Positions 18,227-26,333 of a stretch of DNA of 64,000 nt are shown here, piece after piece; position 1 is the first letter of the stretch; every line of letters starts with the position of its first letter. The notes beneath the pieces were generated by a model, which searched no databases, had not been told where the DNA came from, and saw only the letters and a list, made by a program, of their open reading frames with translations. Made by a program: the position numbers and the translations under genes. The stretch is from Paraburkholderia phenazinium. Lineage in GTDB: Bacteria; Pseudomonadota; Gammaproteobacteria; Burkholderiales; Burkholderiaceae. The stretch spans positions 2,046,001 through 2,110,000 of the forward strand of contig NZ_FSRM01000001.1 of the NCBI RefSeq assembly GCF_900141745.1, written 5' to 3'.

Positions 18227-19075
18227 TCAATTCGGCTTGACGAACCTCAACGTCATGCGATCCGATTCCCCAATCGCGGCAAAGCGCGCCTTATCGACAC
18301 TGCCGCCCTCGTAGGTCGGCGGCAGCGACCAGACGCCGTGCGGATAGTCCTTGGTGTCGCGCGGATTGCTGTTGATCTCGCTGCTGCCGGCCAGCTTGAA
18401 CCCGGCGGCCTGCGCATGTTCAATCACGTAGGCTTCGGTGACATAGCCGCTGTCGATCATCTGTTGCAGCGACGTGCCCGGCGCCGCGCGATGCTCTTCG
18501 ACGCCGAGGATGCCACCCGGCTTCAGCGCGCGGTAGAACGCTTGCAGGTTGGCGTCGATCTGGCCGTCCTTGATCCAGTTGTGGATATTGCGGAACGTGA
18601 GAACGCGGTCGACGTTGCCGTTCGCCTCGAAGCCATTGAACTGTCCCGCCTGCAGCGTGCCGACGACGACCTTGCCGTAGAGGGCCGGTGTCGCCGCCAG
18701 CTTGCGGGCAAATGCGGCGTCACCTGCCTTCTCTTCTGCCGCGGCGGCCGGCGACGGGCTTTCGTATTCGGCCTCGTAGAGCGTGCCGTGATCGTGCAGG
18801 TAGGGCGCGAGAATGTCCGTGTACCAGCCGCAACCCGGCGCAATTTCGAGGACCGTTTGCGTCGGCGCGATCTCGAAGAACTGCAGCGTGCCTTGCGGAT
18901 GGCGATAGACGTCGCGCGCCTTCGCGGCGTCGCTGCGCTGCGGGCCGGCGACGGCCGAGGCTAGCGAGCTATCGTTCGATGGGACGCACGCGCAGGCCGC
19001 AACGAGTAGCGTGGCGGTCAGTCCGGCGAGGGTGTTGCGCAGCGTGCGAAGCATCGGATGGGAGTGGTGAGTCAT
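18227..19075 (-). CDS. Exported/lipoprotein-type class I SAM-dependent methyltransferase
   Basis: A 282-aa protein with an N-terminal signal whose core LAGLTATLLVAACACV contains a possible lipobox (VAAC), so it is probably periplasmic and lipid-anchored. It then has a Rossmann methyltransferase core: TVLEIAPGCGWYTDIL (motif I), a DRVLTFRNIHNW segment and ALKPGGILGVEEH. A methyltransferase outside the cytoplasm is odd, because SAM is cytoplasmic. Such predicted exported methyltransferases recur in proteobacteria without known function. The start at 19075 is chosen for its weak AGG site; 19054 is also possible. It is divergent from the monooxygenase at 19234. Confidence 0.7.
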   Translation of the reverse strand: MTHHSHPMLRTLRNTLAGLTATLLVAACACVPSNDSSLASAVAGPQRSDAAKARDVYRHPQGTLQFFEIAPTQTVLEIAPGCGWYTDILAPYLHDHGTLYEAEYESPSPAAAAEEKAGDAAFARKLAATPALYGKVVVGTLQAGQFNGFEANGNVDRVLTFRNIHNWIKDGQIDANLQAFYRALKPGGILGVEEHRAAPGTSLQQMIDSGYVTEAYVIEHAQAAGFKLAGSSEINSNPRDTKDYPHGVWSLPPTYEGGSVDKARFAAIGESDRMTLRFVKPN

Positions 19076-19233
19076 GGCGCCTGTGATGGGTTCGGGTGGG
19101 CCGCAATGCAAACGGCAACAGGCGTAAAGATAAGCGTTTGTGGCGCGCTTTGCACGCGGGCGCGGTTTCAGCAGGTTCCGTGGATTCGGCGTATCGTAAC
19201 TCGCCAGTTAGCCGATCAACCGGAGAGTCCTGC

Positions 19234-20574
19234 ATGTCTAGCCAGCCACGCCCGCCACGCCAGTTGCGCCTCGGCGCCTTCATGCGCCCTGTGACGATCC
19301 ATACCGGCGCATGGCGCTATCCGGGCGCCTACCCCGACGCCAACTTCAACTTCTCGCACATGAAGCGCTTCGCACAGACACTCGAGCGTGGACGTTTCGA
19401 CGCGTTTTTCATGGCCGATCATCTGGCCGTGCTCAACATGCCGGTGGAGGCGCTCAAACGCAGTCACACGGTCACCTCGTTCGAACCGATGACCTTGTTG
19501 CCGGCGCTCGCCGCCGTGACCGAGCGTCTCGGCCTGATCGCCACGGGGTCTACGACGTTCGACGCGCCTTATCACGTCGCGCGCCGCTTTGCCTCGCTCG
19601 ATCACATCAGCGGCGGCCGCGCGGGCTGGAATCTCGTCACCACCTCGAACCCGGACGCCGCGCTCAACTTTGGTCTCGAAGAACATGTTGAGCATGACGA
19701 ACGATATCGCCGCGCGCGCGAGTTCTTCGATGTCGTCACCGGACTATGGGACAGCTGGGCCGACGATGCGCTGATTCGCGACGTCGAGTCCGGCATCTTC
19801 TTCGATCCGGACAAGCTGCATGTGCTCGATCACAAGGGCGAATACTATTCGGTGCGCGGGCCGCTCAACATTGCACGTCCGGTGCAGGGCTGGCCTGTGA
19901 TCGTCCAGGCCGGTTCGTCCGAAGCGGGGCGGCAGATCGCCGCCGAAACTGCAGAGGCGGTTTTCACTGCGCAGACCACGCTTGCGGACGGTCAACGCTT
20001 TTACGCAGATGTCAAAGGCCGCATGGAGAAACTCGGGCGCTCGCGTGACCATATGAAGATTCTGCCGGCCGCTTTCGTGGTGGTAGGCGACACGCTCGAT
20101 GAAGCGCTGGAAAAGCGCGCACGTCTGGACACATTCGTGCATTACGACAGTGGGATCGCGTCGCTTTCCATCGCACTCGGACACGATGTGTCGGGCTTCG
20201 ATCCAGATGGTCCGCTGCCGGAAATTCCCGAGAGCAATGCGAGCCGCACGAGCCGATTGCGCGTCGTTGAATGGGCCGAGCGCGACAAGCTCACCATCCG
20301 TCAACTGGCGCAGCGCATCGGCGGTTATTCAGGACTGGAAATGGTCGGCACGCCCGCGATGATCGCCGATCAGATGGAGGCGTGGCTGGTCGGCGAAGGC
20401 TCGGATGGTTTCAACGTGATGTTCCCGTACCTGCCTGGCGGCCTCGACGATTTCGTCGACAAGGTGATTCCCGAGTTGCAGCGCAGAGGCATCTTCCGGC
20501 GTGAATACGAAGGCGCAACGTTACGCGAAAATCTTGGACTGCCGCGGCCGGAGAACCGGTTTTTCCGCACGTGA
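19234..20574 (+). CDS. NtaA/SnaA/DszA-type flavin-dependent monooxygenase (second copy)
   Basis: A 446-aa LLM-fold monooxygenase of the same branch as the gene at 10504. Visible motifs are FDAFFMADHLAVL, HVARRFASLDHISGGRAGW, NLVTTSNPDAALNFG and the C-terminal DGFNVMFPYLPGGLDDF. The start at 19234 has GGAGAG seven bases upstream; the frame is open further but unlikely to be translated. It depends on FMNH2 from a reductase that is not encoded nearby. Together with the SsuABC-like importer it may release sulfur from an imported organosulfur compound; the substrate is unknown. Confidence 0.82.
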   Translation: MSSQPRPPRQLRLGAFMRPVTIHTGAWRYPGAYPDANFNFSHMKRFAQTLERGRFDAFFMADHLAVLNMPVEALKRSHTVTSFEPMTLLPALAAVTERLGLIATGSTTFDAPYHVARRFASLDHISGGRAGWNLVTTSNPDAALNFGLEEHVEHDERYRRAREFFDVVTGLWDSWADDALIRDVESGIFFDPDKLHVLDHKGEYYSVRGPLNIARPVQGWPVIVQAGSSEAGRQIAAETAEAVFTAQTTLADGQRFYADVKGRMEKLGRSRDHMKILPAAFVVVGDTLDEALEKRARLDTFVHYDSGIASLSIALGHDVSGFDPDGPLPEIPESNASRTSRLRVVEWAERDKLTIRQLAQRIGGYSGLEMVGTPAMIADQMEAWLVGEGSDGFNVMFPYLPGGLDDFVDKVIPELQRRGIFRREYEGATLRENLGLPRPENRFFRT

Positions 20575-20705
20575 CGACGGGTTGCCGATGGCACCCCTGA
20601 AACGGAGGTGAAACGTAAATTGCATACGGCTTTTCAGGCGAAGTGAAGGGGCGAAACACGAAGGCTGAAACCAGCCGTGTGCGGCCCACGTATAAAGGAT
20701 GCGTA

Positions 20706-20723
20706 CATGGCAGTCCTGCCATG
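20706..20723. repeat. Near-perfect palindrome in the 20.6-20.9 kb gap
   Basis: CATGGCAG-TC-CTGCCATG has 8-bp perfect arms with a 2-bp spacer, 146 bp upstream of the small exported protein at 20869. The 294-nt gap 20575-20868 holds no gene that can be supported. A protein-binding site is possible. Confidence 0.3.
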
Positions 20724-20868
20724 CAAGAGCATCGCGACTCGTCTATGCTGGTACAAGGTCCGGTCGAATTACTGCAGCTAATTTGGCAGATGAGTTTGCA
20801 GATATGTTTGCGCGCAATCTTGCGGGCAATGCGGCGTACGCGACCCACTTCACTTTGTCGGAGGCAAC

Positions 20869-21183
20869 ATGGAACTAACATCGAAGAAGTTTTGGCAGGC
20901 CGTATTGTGTGCGGCAGCGTTGGGCGTCGCGGCTCAAGCAGGCGCGCAGGGGCTTTCTCCGCAGGACGATGTGAATGCCCCTCAGAACGGCAAGCAGTTG
21001 ATGCCGAACGCGGCGCTGGGCAGCGAATATCCGTCGCACGGCAATCAGCAGGCCGGTGAAATGAACCTCAACCCGGTGGATCCGCGCGCGCAACTGGCCA
21101 ATGGACTGCCGAACAATGCGGAGGCGGGCGGGTACGGCGCGCCGCTCGCCGGTGTGCGCACCGCTGTGGCCCCGTCGAACTGA
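20869..21183 (+). CDS. Small exported hypothetical protein
   Basis: A 104-aa protein with a Sec signal peptide (FWQAVLCAAALGVAAQAGAQG, cleavage about residue 27) and a mature part of under 80 residues, rich in Asn, Pro, Gly and Ala. No domain was recognised. GGAGG stands 5 bp before the ATG, so translation is likely. It resembles short secreted proteins common in Burkholderia without a known role. It lies 24 bp before a frame leading to the lipoprotein gene at 21288 and may share its transcript. Confidence 0.65.
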   Translation: MELTSKKFWQAVLCAAALGVAAQAGAQGLSPQDDVNAPQNGKQLMPNAALGSEYPSHGNQQAGEMNLNPVDPRAQLANGLPNNAEAGGYGAPLAGVRTAVAPSN

Positions 21184-21287
21184 GCGTATGTGCGCATGAT
21201 CCACAGGTGCGGATCATGCGTCCGGCTTTCAGGCGCGCAGCGCGGCCCGTACGCTACAATGCCGACAGCCTGAAAACCGGAATATCA

Positions 21288-21905
21288 ATGAAGATCCGCA
21301 CTCTATCTATCGCATGCGTAACGACCGCCGCCGTGGTGCTCGCGGGGTGCACGGCCGTCTATAAGAACACCGACGCGTGTGAACAGGCGATGCGCAGCAA
21401 GCTGGCTGACGTGTCGCCTGAGCAGATGCCCGAGGCGTCGATCGACAAGCTGTCCGTCGATCACACGGGTACCGGCATCCACGGTTCGCGGGTGGTGGTC
21501 GAGGCGTCGCTGTCGCATATGCAGACGGCTTCGGAAGTCGCGGCGGCGTCGGCGCCCAAGGGGGCCTCGGGGGCTGCGGCGGCTTCGGCTGTTTCAGTGG
21601 CCTCCGCTAGTCCGCGGGCGTCGCACGGACAGATGGCTTCGGCGGCGGCCGCTGCTGCGGTGGACTCGTCGGACGCGGCGTCGGACGGGGTGAGCACGAC
21701 GGCCAAGCCAGCCACGGTCGTCGCAGCTGCGTCGGGCGCCTCTGCGGCGGCGGCAAATGCCAAACCGGTCAAGCCCAAGAAGGTGGTCAAGTCTGCCGCT
21801 GTCGAATGCAGGTTCGACGGCCTGAATCTGGCGTCGTTCCGTTGGCTGGCGCCCCCGGAACTCGTGAAGACCAACGACACCGCCGCGAGCGATACCCAGG
21901 AATAA
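21288..21905 (+). CDS. Ala-rich lipoprotein of unknown function
   Basis: A 205-aa predicted lipoprotein. The signal peptide ends in the lipobox VLAGC (Cys about residue 21), followed by a short conserved-looking N-terminal domain (about 20-85). A low-complexity Ala/Ser region (about 85-165) comes next, then a Lys/Pro stretch and a C-terminal VECRFDGLNLASFRWL segment. The start at 21288 is the one giving a signal peptide directly; the frame is open from 21207. The middle region probably acts as a flexible linker. No family was recognised. Confidence 0.6.
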   Translation: MKIRTLSIACVTTAAVVLAGCTAVYKNTDACEQAMRSKLADVSPEQMPEASIDKLSVDHTGTGIHGSRVVVEASLSHMQTASEVAAASAPKGASGAAAASAVSVASASPRASHGQMASAAAAAAVDSSDAASDGVSTTAKPATVVAAASGASAAAANAKPVKPKKVVKSAAVECRFDGLNLASFRWLAPPELVKTNDTAASDTQE

Positions 21906-22001
21906 CCGCGTTGCCGTGAGCTGAGCCGCCAAGCCCCGTCTGACCTTGTGGCGGGGCGTGCAGGCCGGCGGCCCGTGACCCGGGCGCGCGTTCTCCAACC
22001 C

Positions 22002-23909
22002 TCAAGCGTGAGCGACGGTGTTAGCACCGGCAGCACCAGCCACCGCCGCTCGCGCATTACGCCTGCGCTCCTCGCGCACGAGACGCAGCACGCGCTCGCC
22101 GAATACCTCCGGACATCCCTCGAAGAACCGCTCCACCGCCTTGGTCTCGATCAACTGGCGGCGCAAGGCCTCGCGTTCGTCGTGCCGGGTCACCATTCGC
22201 ACCGCCGCTTCGACATAAGCCTCGACTGTCTGCGCCGTGGTCCAGGTTGGCATGCCAGCGCGTGCGAACAGCGCGCCGTCGATACGCTCGAACACCTCCG
22301 GACCGGTCTTGCACACCCCCGGCAGGCCAAGCGTGAACGCGTCGACGATCCCGTTGGTGTTGCCGAACGGGAAGGGGCTCAGGAACAGATCCGAATCGTC
22401 GACGCGCGCCAGGTAGTCGGCGTATTGGTGAAAGCCATGCGTCACGGCGCCCGGCACGGCCGCGCCGATGACGCGGCGCATGTGCTGGAGCGGCAAGCCG
22501 TAGCTATTGCCGGTCATGAAGTGGAATTGCACCGGAAGCCCCGCGCGCTCCTGAATCTGCCTGCAGGCATCGAGAAAGGCCGGATTGAGCTTCATCGGAC
22601 TCGCGGTGATGACGATCTGGACAGTCTCGCGCCGCTGCGGCACGCGTGGAGCGATCTCGGGCAGCGCGAGCGATGCCCGGTACGGCTGGCCGTCCTTGGG
22701 CAGTCTTAGCAGGCGTTCGCTGAAACAGGCCGCATCGCCGACGTAATCTTCTTCGACGCTGATGTAATCGATCTTGTCCGAGTGGGTGGTGGCCGGATGG
22801 CCCAGGGCTGCTATCTGCAGCGGCGCGATCCGCAGGTTCGACATGAACACCGTCAGGACGAACATGCCGACGCTCGGCATATAGAGCACGTCCGGTTGCT
22901 CGGCCACGGCGAAATCGCGGATCGTTTTCAGGCATTCGCCGATGTAGTCCGGCTGCTCGAGTTCGATAAAGCGGTCGAAGACGGCGCGGCCCGCGTCGTC
23001 GATCGCGTAGCCGAAACCGAAGCCGACCACTTCGAAATGTTCGCGCGCGGCTTCGATGGTCCGCGAATGCGTGCGGTAGATTGAATGCGCGCCGCCGAAC
23101 CACTCGACCACCACCAGCATCAACGGTTTCTTGCCGCGCTGCGCGCCGCCGGTGGGGTGCGGCTGTACAGGCGGAGGCAGATCGGTCAGGCCAAGCTGGT
23201 CGAGCTTGCGGCGTACCAGCACGTTGATGTCGCGCTTCACCGCGTGACGCCGCGGCGTGTCGGCGTAGCTGCAGAACATATACGCGTTGTGCAATACGGC
23301 CGAGGGCAGGTCGTCGAGATCGTCGATCTGCCGCAGCCTGCCGGGCAGCCATTCCAGCAGCGCCTCGCGCTTGCCGTGTGCATTGGCCGAGCCGTGAAAG
23401 AGCGGCGCCATCAGGACCAGTGCGAGGCAGGCGGCCATGGTTTTGTCGTGCACCCACAGGGCGGCAAAGTCGAGCTCAAGGTCCGACTCGCTCGAATAGA
23501 GCACGCATAGCTTTTCGATGAAACGGTCGCCGGGCATGAATTGCCGGTCGGCGGGCCCGCGCGGATTCAGGTGGCGTACCACGTGATCCGCGTTGCCGAA
23601 CGCCGTGGATGAAAACAGCACGCTGATCCACTCGTGCAGCGTCAGCATCAGCTGCAAGCATACCGCGTGAGGGCGATACTCCGGGCTGGCGAACAGCGTG
23701 GATGCTGCACTCGTCAGACGCGTACAAAAGCGCTCATGCTGCTCGGCAGTTGATAATCCCTCCATGCCCGAAGCACGAAAGCTCTCATCCAGCTGGCCAC
23801 GCTTCATTTGCAGGAGCGCCAGCGCCGCGACGAACTTGACCGAAGCCTGGTCGTGCGCCTGGCTATATACGAGTTGCTCGAATTCGTCGAGCAAAAATGA
23901 GTCTTCCAT
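22002..23909 (-). CDS. HMW1C-like cytoplasmic protein glycosyltransferase (GT41-related)
   Basis: A 635-aa protein without a signal peptide, near the size of HMW1C (about 650 aa). The N-terminal half (1-240) is helical. The C-terminal GT-B part has VVEWFGGAHSIYRTHS, ALGHPATTHSDKIDYISVE, an SPMKLNP block and SPFPFGNTNG at residues 511-520, all characteristic of HMW1C/ApNGT N-glycosyltransferases that add hexose to Asn in N-X-S/T sites of adhesins. No HMW1A/B-like adhesin or two-partner secretion gene is adjacent, so the acceptor is unknown. Downstream genes on the same strand are absent. Confidence 0.8.
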   Translation of the reverse strand: MEDSFLLDEFEQLVYSQAHDQASVKFVAALALLQMKRGQLDESFRASGMEGLSTAEQHERFCTRLTSAASTLFASPEYRPHAVCLQLMLTLHEWISVLFSSTAFGNADHVVRHLNPRGPADRQFMPGDRFIEKLCVLYSSESDLELDFAALWVHDKTMAACLALVLMAPLFHGSANAHGKREALLEWLPGRLRQIDDLDDLPSAVLHNAYMFCSYADTPRRHAVKRDINVLVRRKLDQLGLTDLPPPVQPHPTGGAQRGKKPLMLVVVEWFGGAHSIYRTHSRTIEAAREHFEVVGFGFGYAIDDAGRAVFDRFIELEQPDYIGECLKTIRDFAVAEQPDVLYMPSVGMFVLTVFMSNLRIAPLQIAALGHPATTHSDKIDYISVEEDYVGDAACFSERLLRLPKDGQPYRASLALPEIAPRVPQRRETVQIVITASPMKLNPAFLDACRQIQERAGLPVQFHFMTGNSYGLPLQHMRRVIGAAVPGAVTHGFHQYADYLARVDDSDLFLSPFPFGNTNGIVDAFTLGLPGVCKTGPEVFERIDGALFARAGMPTWTTAQTVEAYVEAAVRMVTRHDEREALRRQLIETKAVERFFEGCPEVFGERVLRLVREERRRNARAAVAGAAGANTVAHA

Positions 23910-24142
23910 TGCTTCAATCTTCTATACAGACAACGGGATCTTCGTCGCGCGAGCAGCCATGAAGATCTGCAAGCGAAAGCGTGAACGCCATGGTTTCGAT
24001 TCTTTAAAGATAGGCATGACTAACAATGTAGACATGTTGTCCGCCAAGAATCGGATTATCGCAGTTGGCCTGTATCAAATAAGCCCGGCCTGGGACTTTG
24101 GGAATTTTCTCTGCACGCAGGCCGGGACCCCATCGTCATGTC

Positions 24143-25405
24143 TCAGAAGGCGTAGTAAGGACCGCTGCCCGCCGAGGTAAGGCGCGACTCGATGGCCGTG
24201 TAGATGCGCCGTCCGTAGAAGAATGGCAGGCCCCAGCCGAAGCTGTTGCTGGTGATGCCGGCAAGGTTGTCGAAGGCGTTGTTGGTGCTGTTGAACAGCG
24301 TCCTCGAATTGCCCACCGAATAGGCCACCGTCGAACTGGTGCCGTCCGTGCCCCTGATGCTCGCGCTGGCCGATACCGTCGCAGCCGGGCAATACCACAG
24401 GCCGCATTCAGGCAACCCCGCGTTGGCGATAAAGAGCGCGTTCGAGCCGCTGTCCAGGTAGCTTTGCGAGTACGTTTGCGCGCCGCTGACCGTGGTCACG
24501 TAGCCGCTCTGTGAATTCGCCCGCAGCACGGTGGCGCCGCCGAGCACGTTATTGGCCTGGGTGCCGATCCCGAAAATAAGCGATCCCGCCACCGACGGCG
24601 CGCCGCCCGCCGCCACCGCCGGCAGGTCGATCACGACGCCGTTGTTGTCGAGGGGGAACGCGCTCACGGGGTTGGTGACCTGCTGGGCGAGCGGCTGGGC
24701 ACTCGCCTGACAGGCGCCGCTCGCGGTGCAGCTGTAGTACCAGCGCGGCGCCGCGGAACTGTTGCAGGTGCCGCCGCAATCCGCCGCAAACAGGCCAACG
24801 CCGAGAATGCCGTTGCCGCGCAGCGTGGCGACTGTCTGCATGGCGAGGCCTGTACCGGCGCAGTCCGACGGTACGGTGGGCACGACGGGATCGGCGATCA
24901 GCTGGATCGGCAGCGACGCGGCGAGCTGGCCGGCCATCCTGACATCCGCGCTGCGCACCGCTCCCCACGTGTAGCCGCCGCCGAACACCGCGCATTCGCC
25001 GGCGCTGCCGCTGCCCGATGGCAGGGCCGCCAGTTGCAGGCTGGCCGGCAGCGCCGAGGCGAGGATGCGCAAGCCCTGCGAGCCGGTGTCGACCTGAATG
25101 TTGTCGATGGTGGCGCAGTTGCTGGTGCCGGGCGCGCAGATCGTGACGCTGGTGGTGAGCATATTGCGGGTGAGTCCGGGCGCCGCGGTGACTGCGATCG
25201 GCTGCACATTCGGCGTGGTGGACTGCCCGACCGCCGCCGGAGCGCTGGCTGGGGTGGTCGGCGTTTTCGTGGAGCCAGACGCCGCCGCCGGCGCGGCGGC
25301 ACCGCTGGCGGCGCTCAAGTCGCTCCCGCCTCCGCCGCCGCAGGCGGCGAGTACGCTGCAAAGCACGCTGGAAAGGAAAAGAAAGAAGACGAGGTGGGTC
25401 CTCAT
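24143..25405 (-). CDS. DUF3443 family lipoprotein
   Basis: A 420-aa exported protein with a lipobox (SVLAAC) followed by a Gly run and an Ala/Pro/Thr-rich linker to about residue 75. The main domain has the DUF3443 hallmarks: NIQVDTGSQGLRIL near residue 115, an FGGGYTWGAVRSADV block, GILGVG, and a LDSGSNALFIAN segment. DTGS and LDSGS resemble retroviral-type aspartic protease motifs, a resemblance only. ATG 25405 is preceded by AAGGAG; an earlier ATG at 25420 overlaps the DUF2844 stop. It forms a pair with the DUF2844 gene, a conserved Burkholderia arrangement of unknown role. Confidence 0.78.
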   Translation of the reverse strand: MRTHLVFFLFLSSVLCSVLAACGGGGGSDLSAASGAAAPAAASGSTKTPTTPASAPAAVGQSTTPNVQPIAVTAAPGLTRNMLTTSVTICAPGTSNCATIDNIQVDTGSQGLRILASALPASLQLAALPSGSGSAGECAVFGGGYTWGAVRSADVRMAGQLAASLPIQLIADPVVPTVPSDCAGTGLAMQTVATLRGNGILGVGLFAADCGGTCNSSAAPRWYYSCTASGACQASAQPLAQQVTNPVSAFPLDNNGVVIDLPAVAAGGAPSVAGSLIFGIGTQANNVLGGATVLRANSQSGYVTTVSGAQTYSQSYLDSGSNALFIANAGLPECGLWYCPAATVSASASIRGTDGTSSTVAYSVGNSRTLFNSTNNAFDNLAGITSNSFGWGLPFFYGRRIYTAIESRLTSAGSGPYYAF

Positions 25406-25416
25406 GGCGGGCTCCT

Positions 25417-25887
25417 TCATGGCAGATCGTCAGGGGTGACGCCGGCAGGCAGCGCGCCCGGCAGCCACGTGCGGCCCACGTAGCTGCGCATCTGACCGCC
25501 CGATTCGACGATCACGTCGGGCTGGACCACGCGCGAGTCGTGCAGGTCATGGCTCGCCGCGAGCGCAGCGGCCGCCCCGGCCCGATAGGAGGCGTAGTAG
25601 GGGCCGAGCAGCGCCGGCAGGTCGGGCACGGTCGGGCCCTGCCAGGTGTAGGCGAAGATCTGACCGGTGTTCGATGCGTAGGCGTTGATCGTCGTGCCGC
25701 CCGCGTCCACGCTCGTGAGGCGCTCCACGGCGCCGTTGAGGATTGGCACCGGCGGGGTTCCCGCGATGCCGGCCAGAGTGCCGCCGAGCGCCGCGTGAGC
25801 GGTTGTCACGGGAAGTAATACGGAGATCGCCGCCGATAGCACGACGCCTCTGTAGAAAGGCATTAGGATGTTCCTCGACACTTGCAT
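25417..25887 (-). CDS. DUF2844 family exported protein
   Basis: A 156-aa secreted protein. The signal peptide (VVLSAAISVLLPVTTAHAALGG) is followed by a small domain with INAYASNTGQIFAYTWQGP and DLPALLGPYYASY, which is the DUF2844 signature. GAGGG stands about 8 bp before the ATG. It overlaps or abuts the DUF3443 gene and is likely cotranscribed with it. Function unknown; the pairing suggests both act in the periplasm or outer membrane. Confidence 0.75.
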   Translation of the reverse strand: MQVSRNILMPFYRGVVLSAAISVLLPVTTAHAALGGTLAGIAGTPPVPILNGAVERLTSVDAGGTTINAYASNTGQIFAYTWQGPTVPDLPALLGPYYASYRAGAAAALAASHDLHDSRVVQPDVIVESGGQMRSYVGRTWLPGALPAGVTPDDLP

Positions 25888-26333
25888 GGCGGCCCTCTCA
25901 TTGTTTTTTAATATGACGAATTCAAGATATCACTGAGGTTTCCTGATCAATGTGGGTGGGGCCTGGCGGACTGGCTACAAATCTCAAAAGGAAGCGGGCG
26001 CGGAAGTCGGGAATGGTCCGTTAAAACAAGGAGATATTGCTTCTGACAGGACTCTCTGACGTTGCTGTCGGGAGTGTTGTGAATTGTTAAATCGCACTGA
26101 CGGAGTGGGAGCTAAATCTGCCTCTCGTGTCAGATTTTGGCGCGCGCTCGGCGCGTTTTTCGAGGTGTTATCAACCGCTTCGGCGAGGGGTGGATGCAAG
26201 CCCTCAAAACCGTGTTTTCGGTGTCGTCCAGCAGGGGCCAAACCGGCTTTTTGCACAGGTCGGTCCGGGATCGGTAAAATAACGGGTTGATCCACGGAAA
26301 CTTGCCGTGGCGTAGCGGAAGGATTCCCTGAAC
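25888..26333. other. 446-nt intergenic region between divergent DUF2844 and bamC genes
   Basis: No gene was recognised. The part next to the DUF2844 gene (25900-25960) is AT-rich (TTTTTTAATATGACGAATTC) and probably holds its promoter. The part next to bamC has no dapA, which lies upstream of bamC in E. coli, so bamC here must have its own promoter. Confidence 0.5.

Noticed and set aside
19141..19154. Sigma-54 promoter before the second monooxygenase gene (TGGCGCGCTTTGCA)
   Set aside because: The GG and GC doublets are 8 bp apart instead of the required 10.
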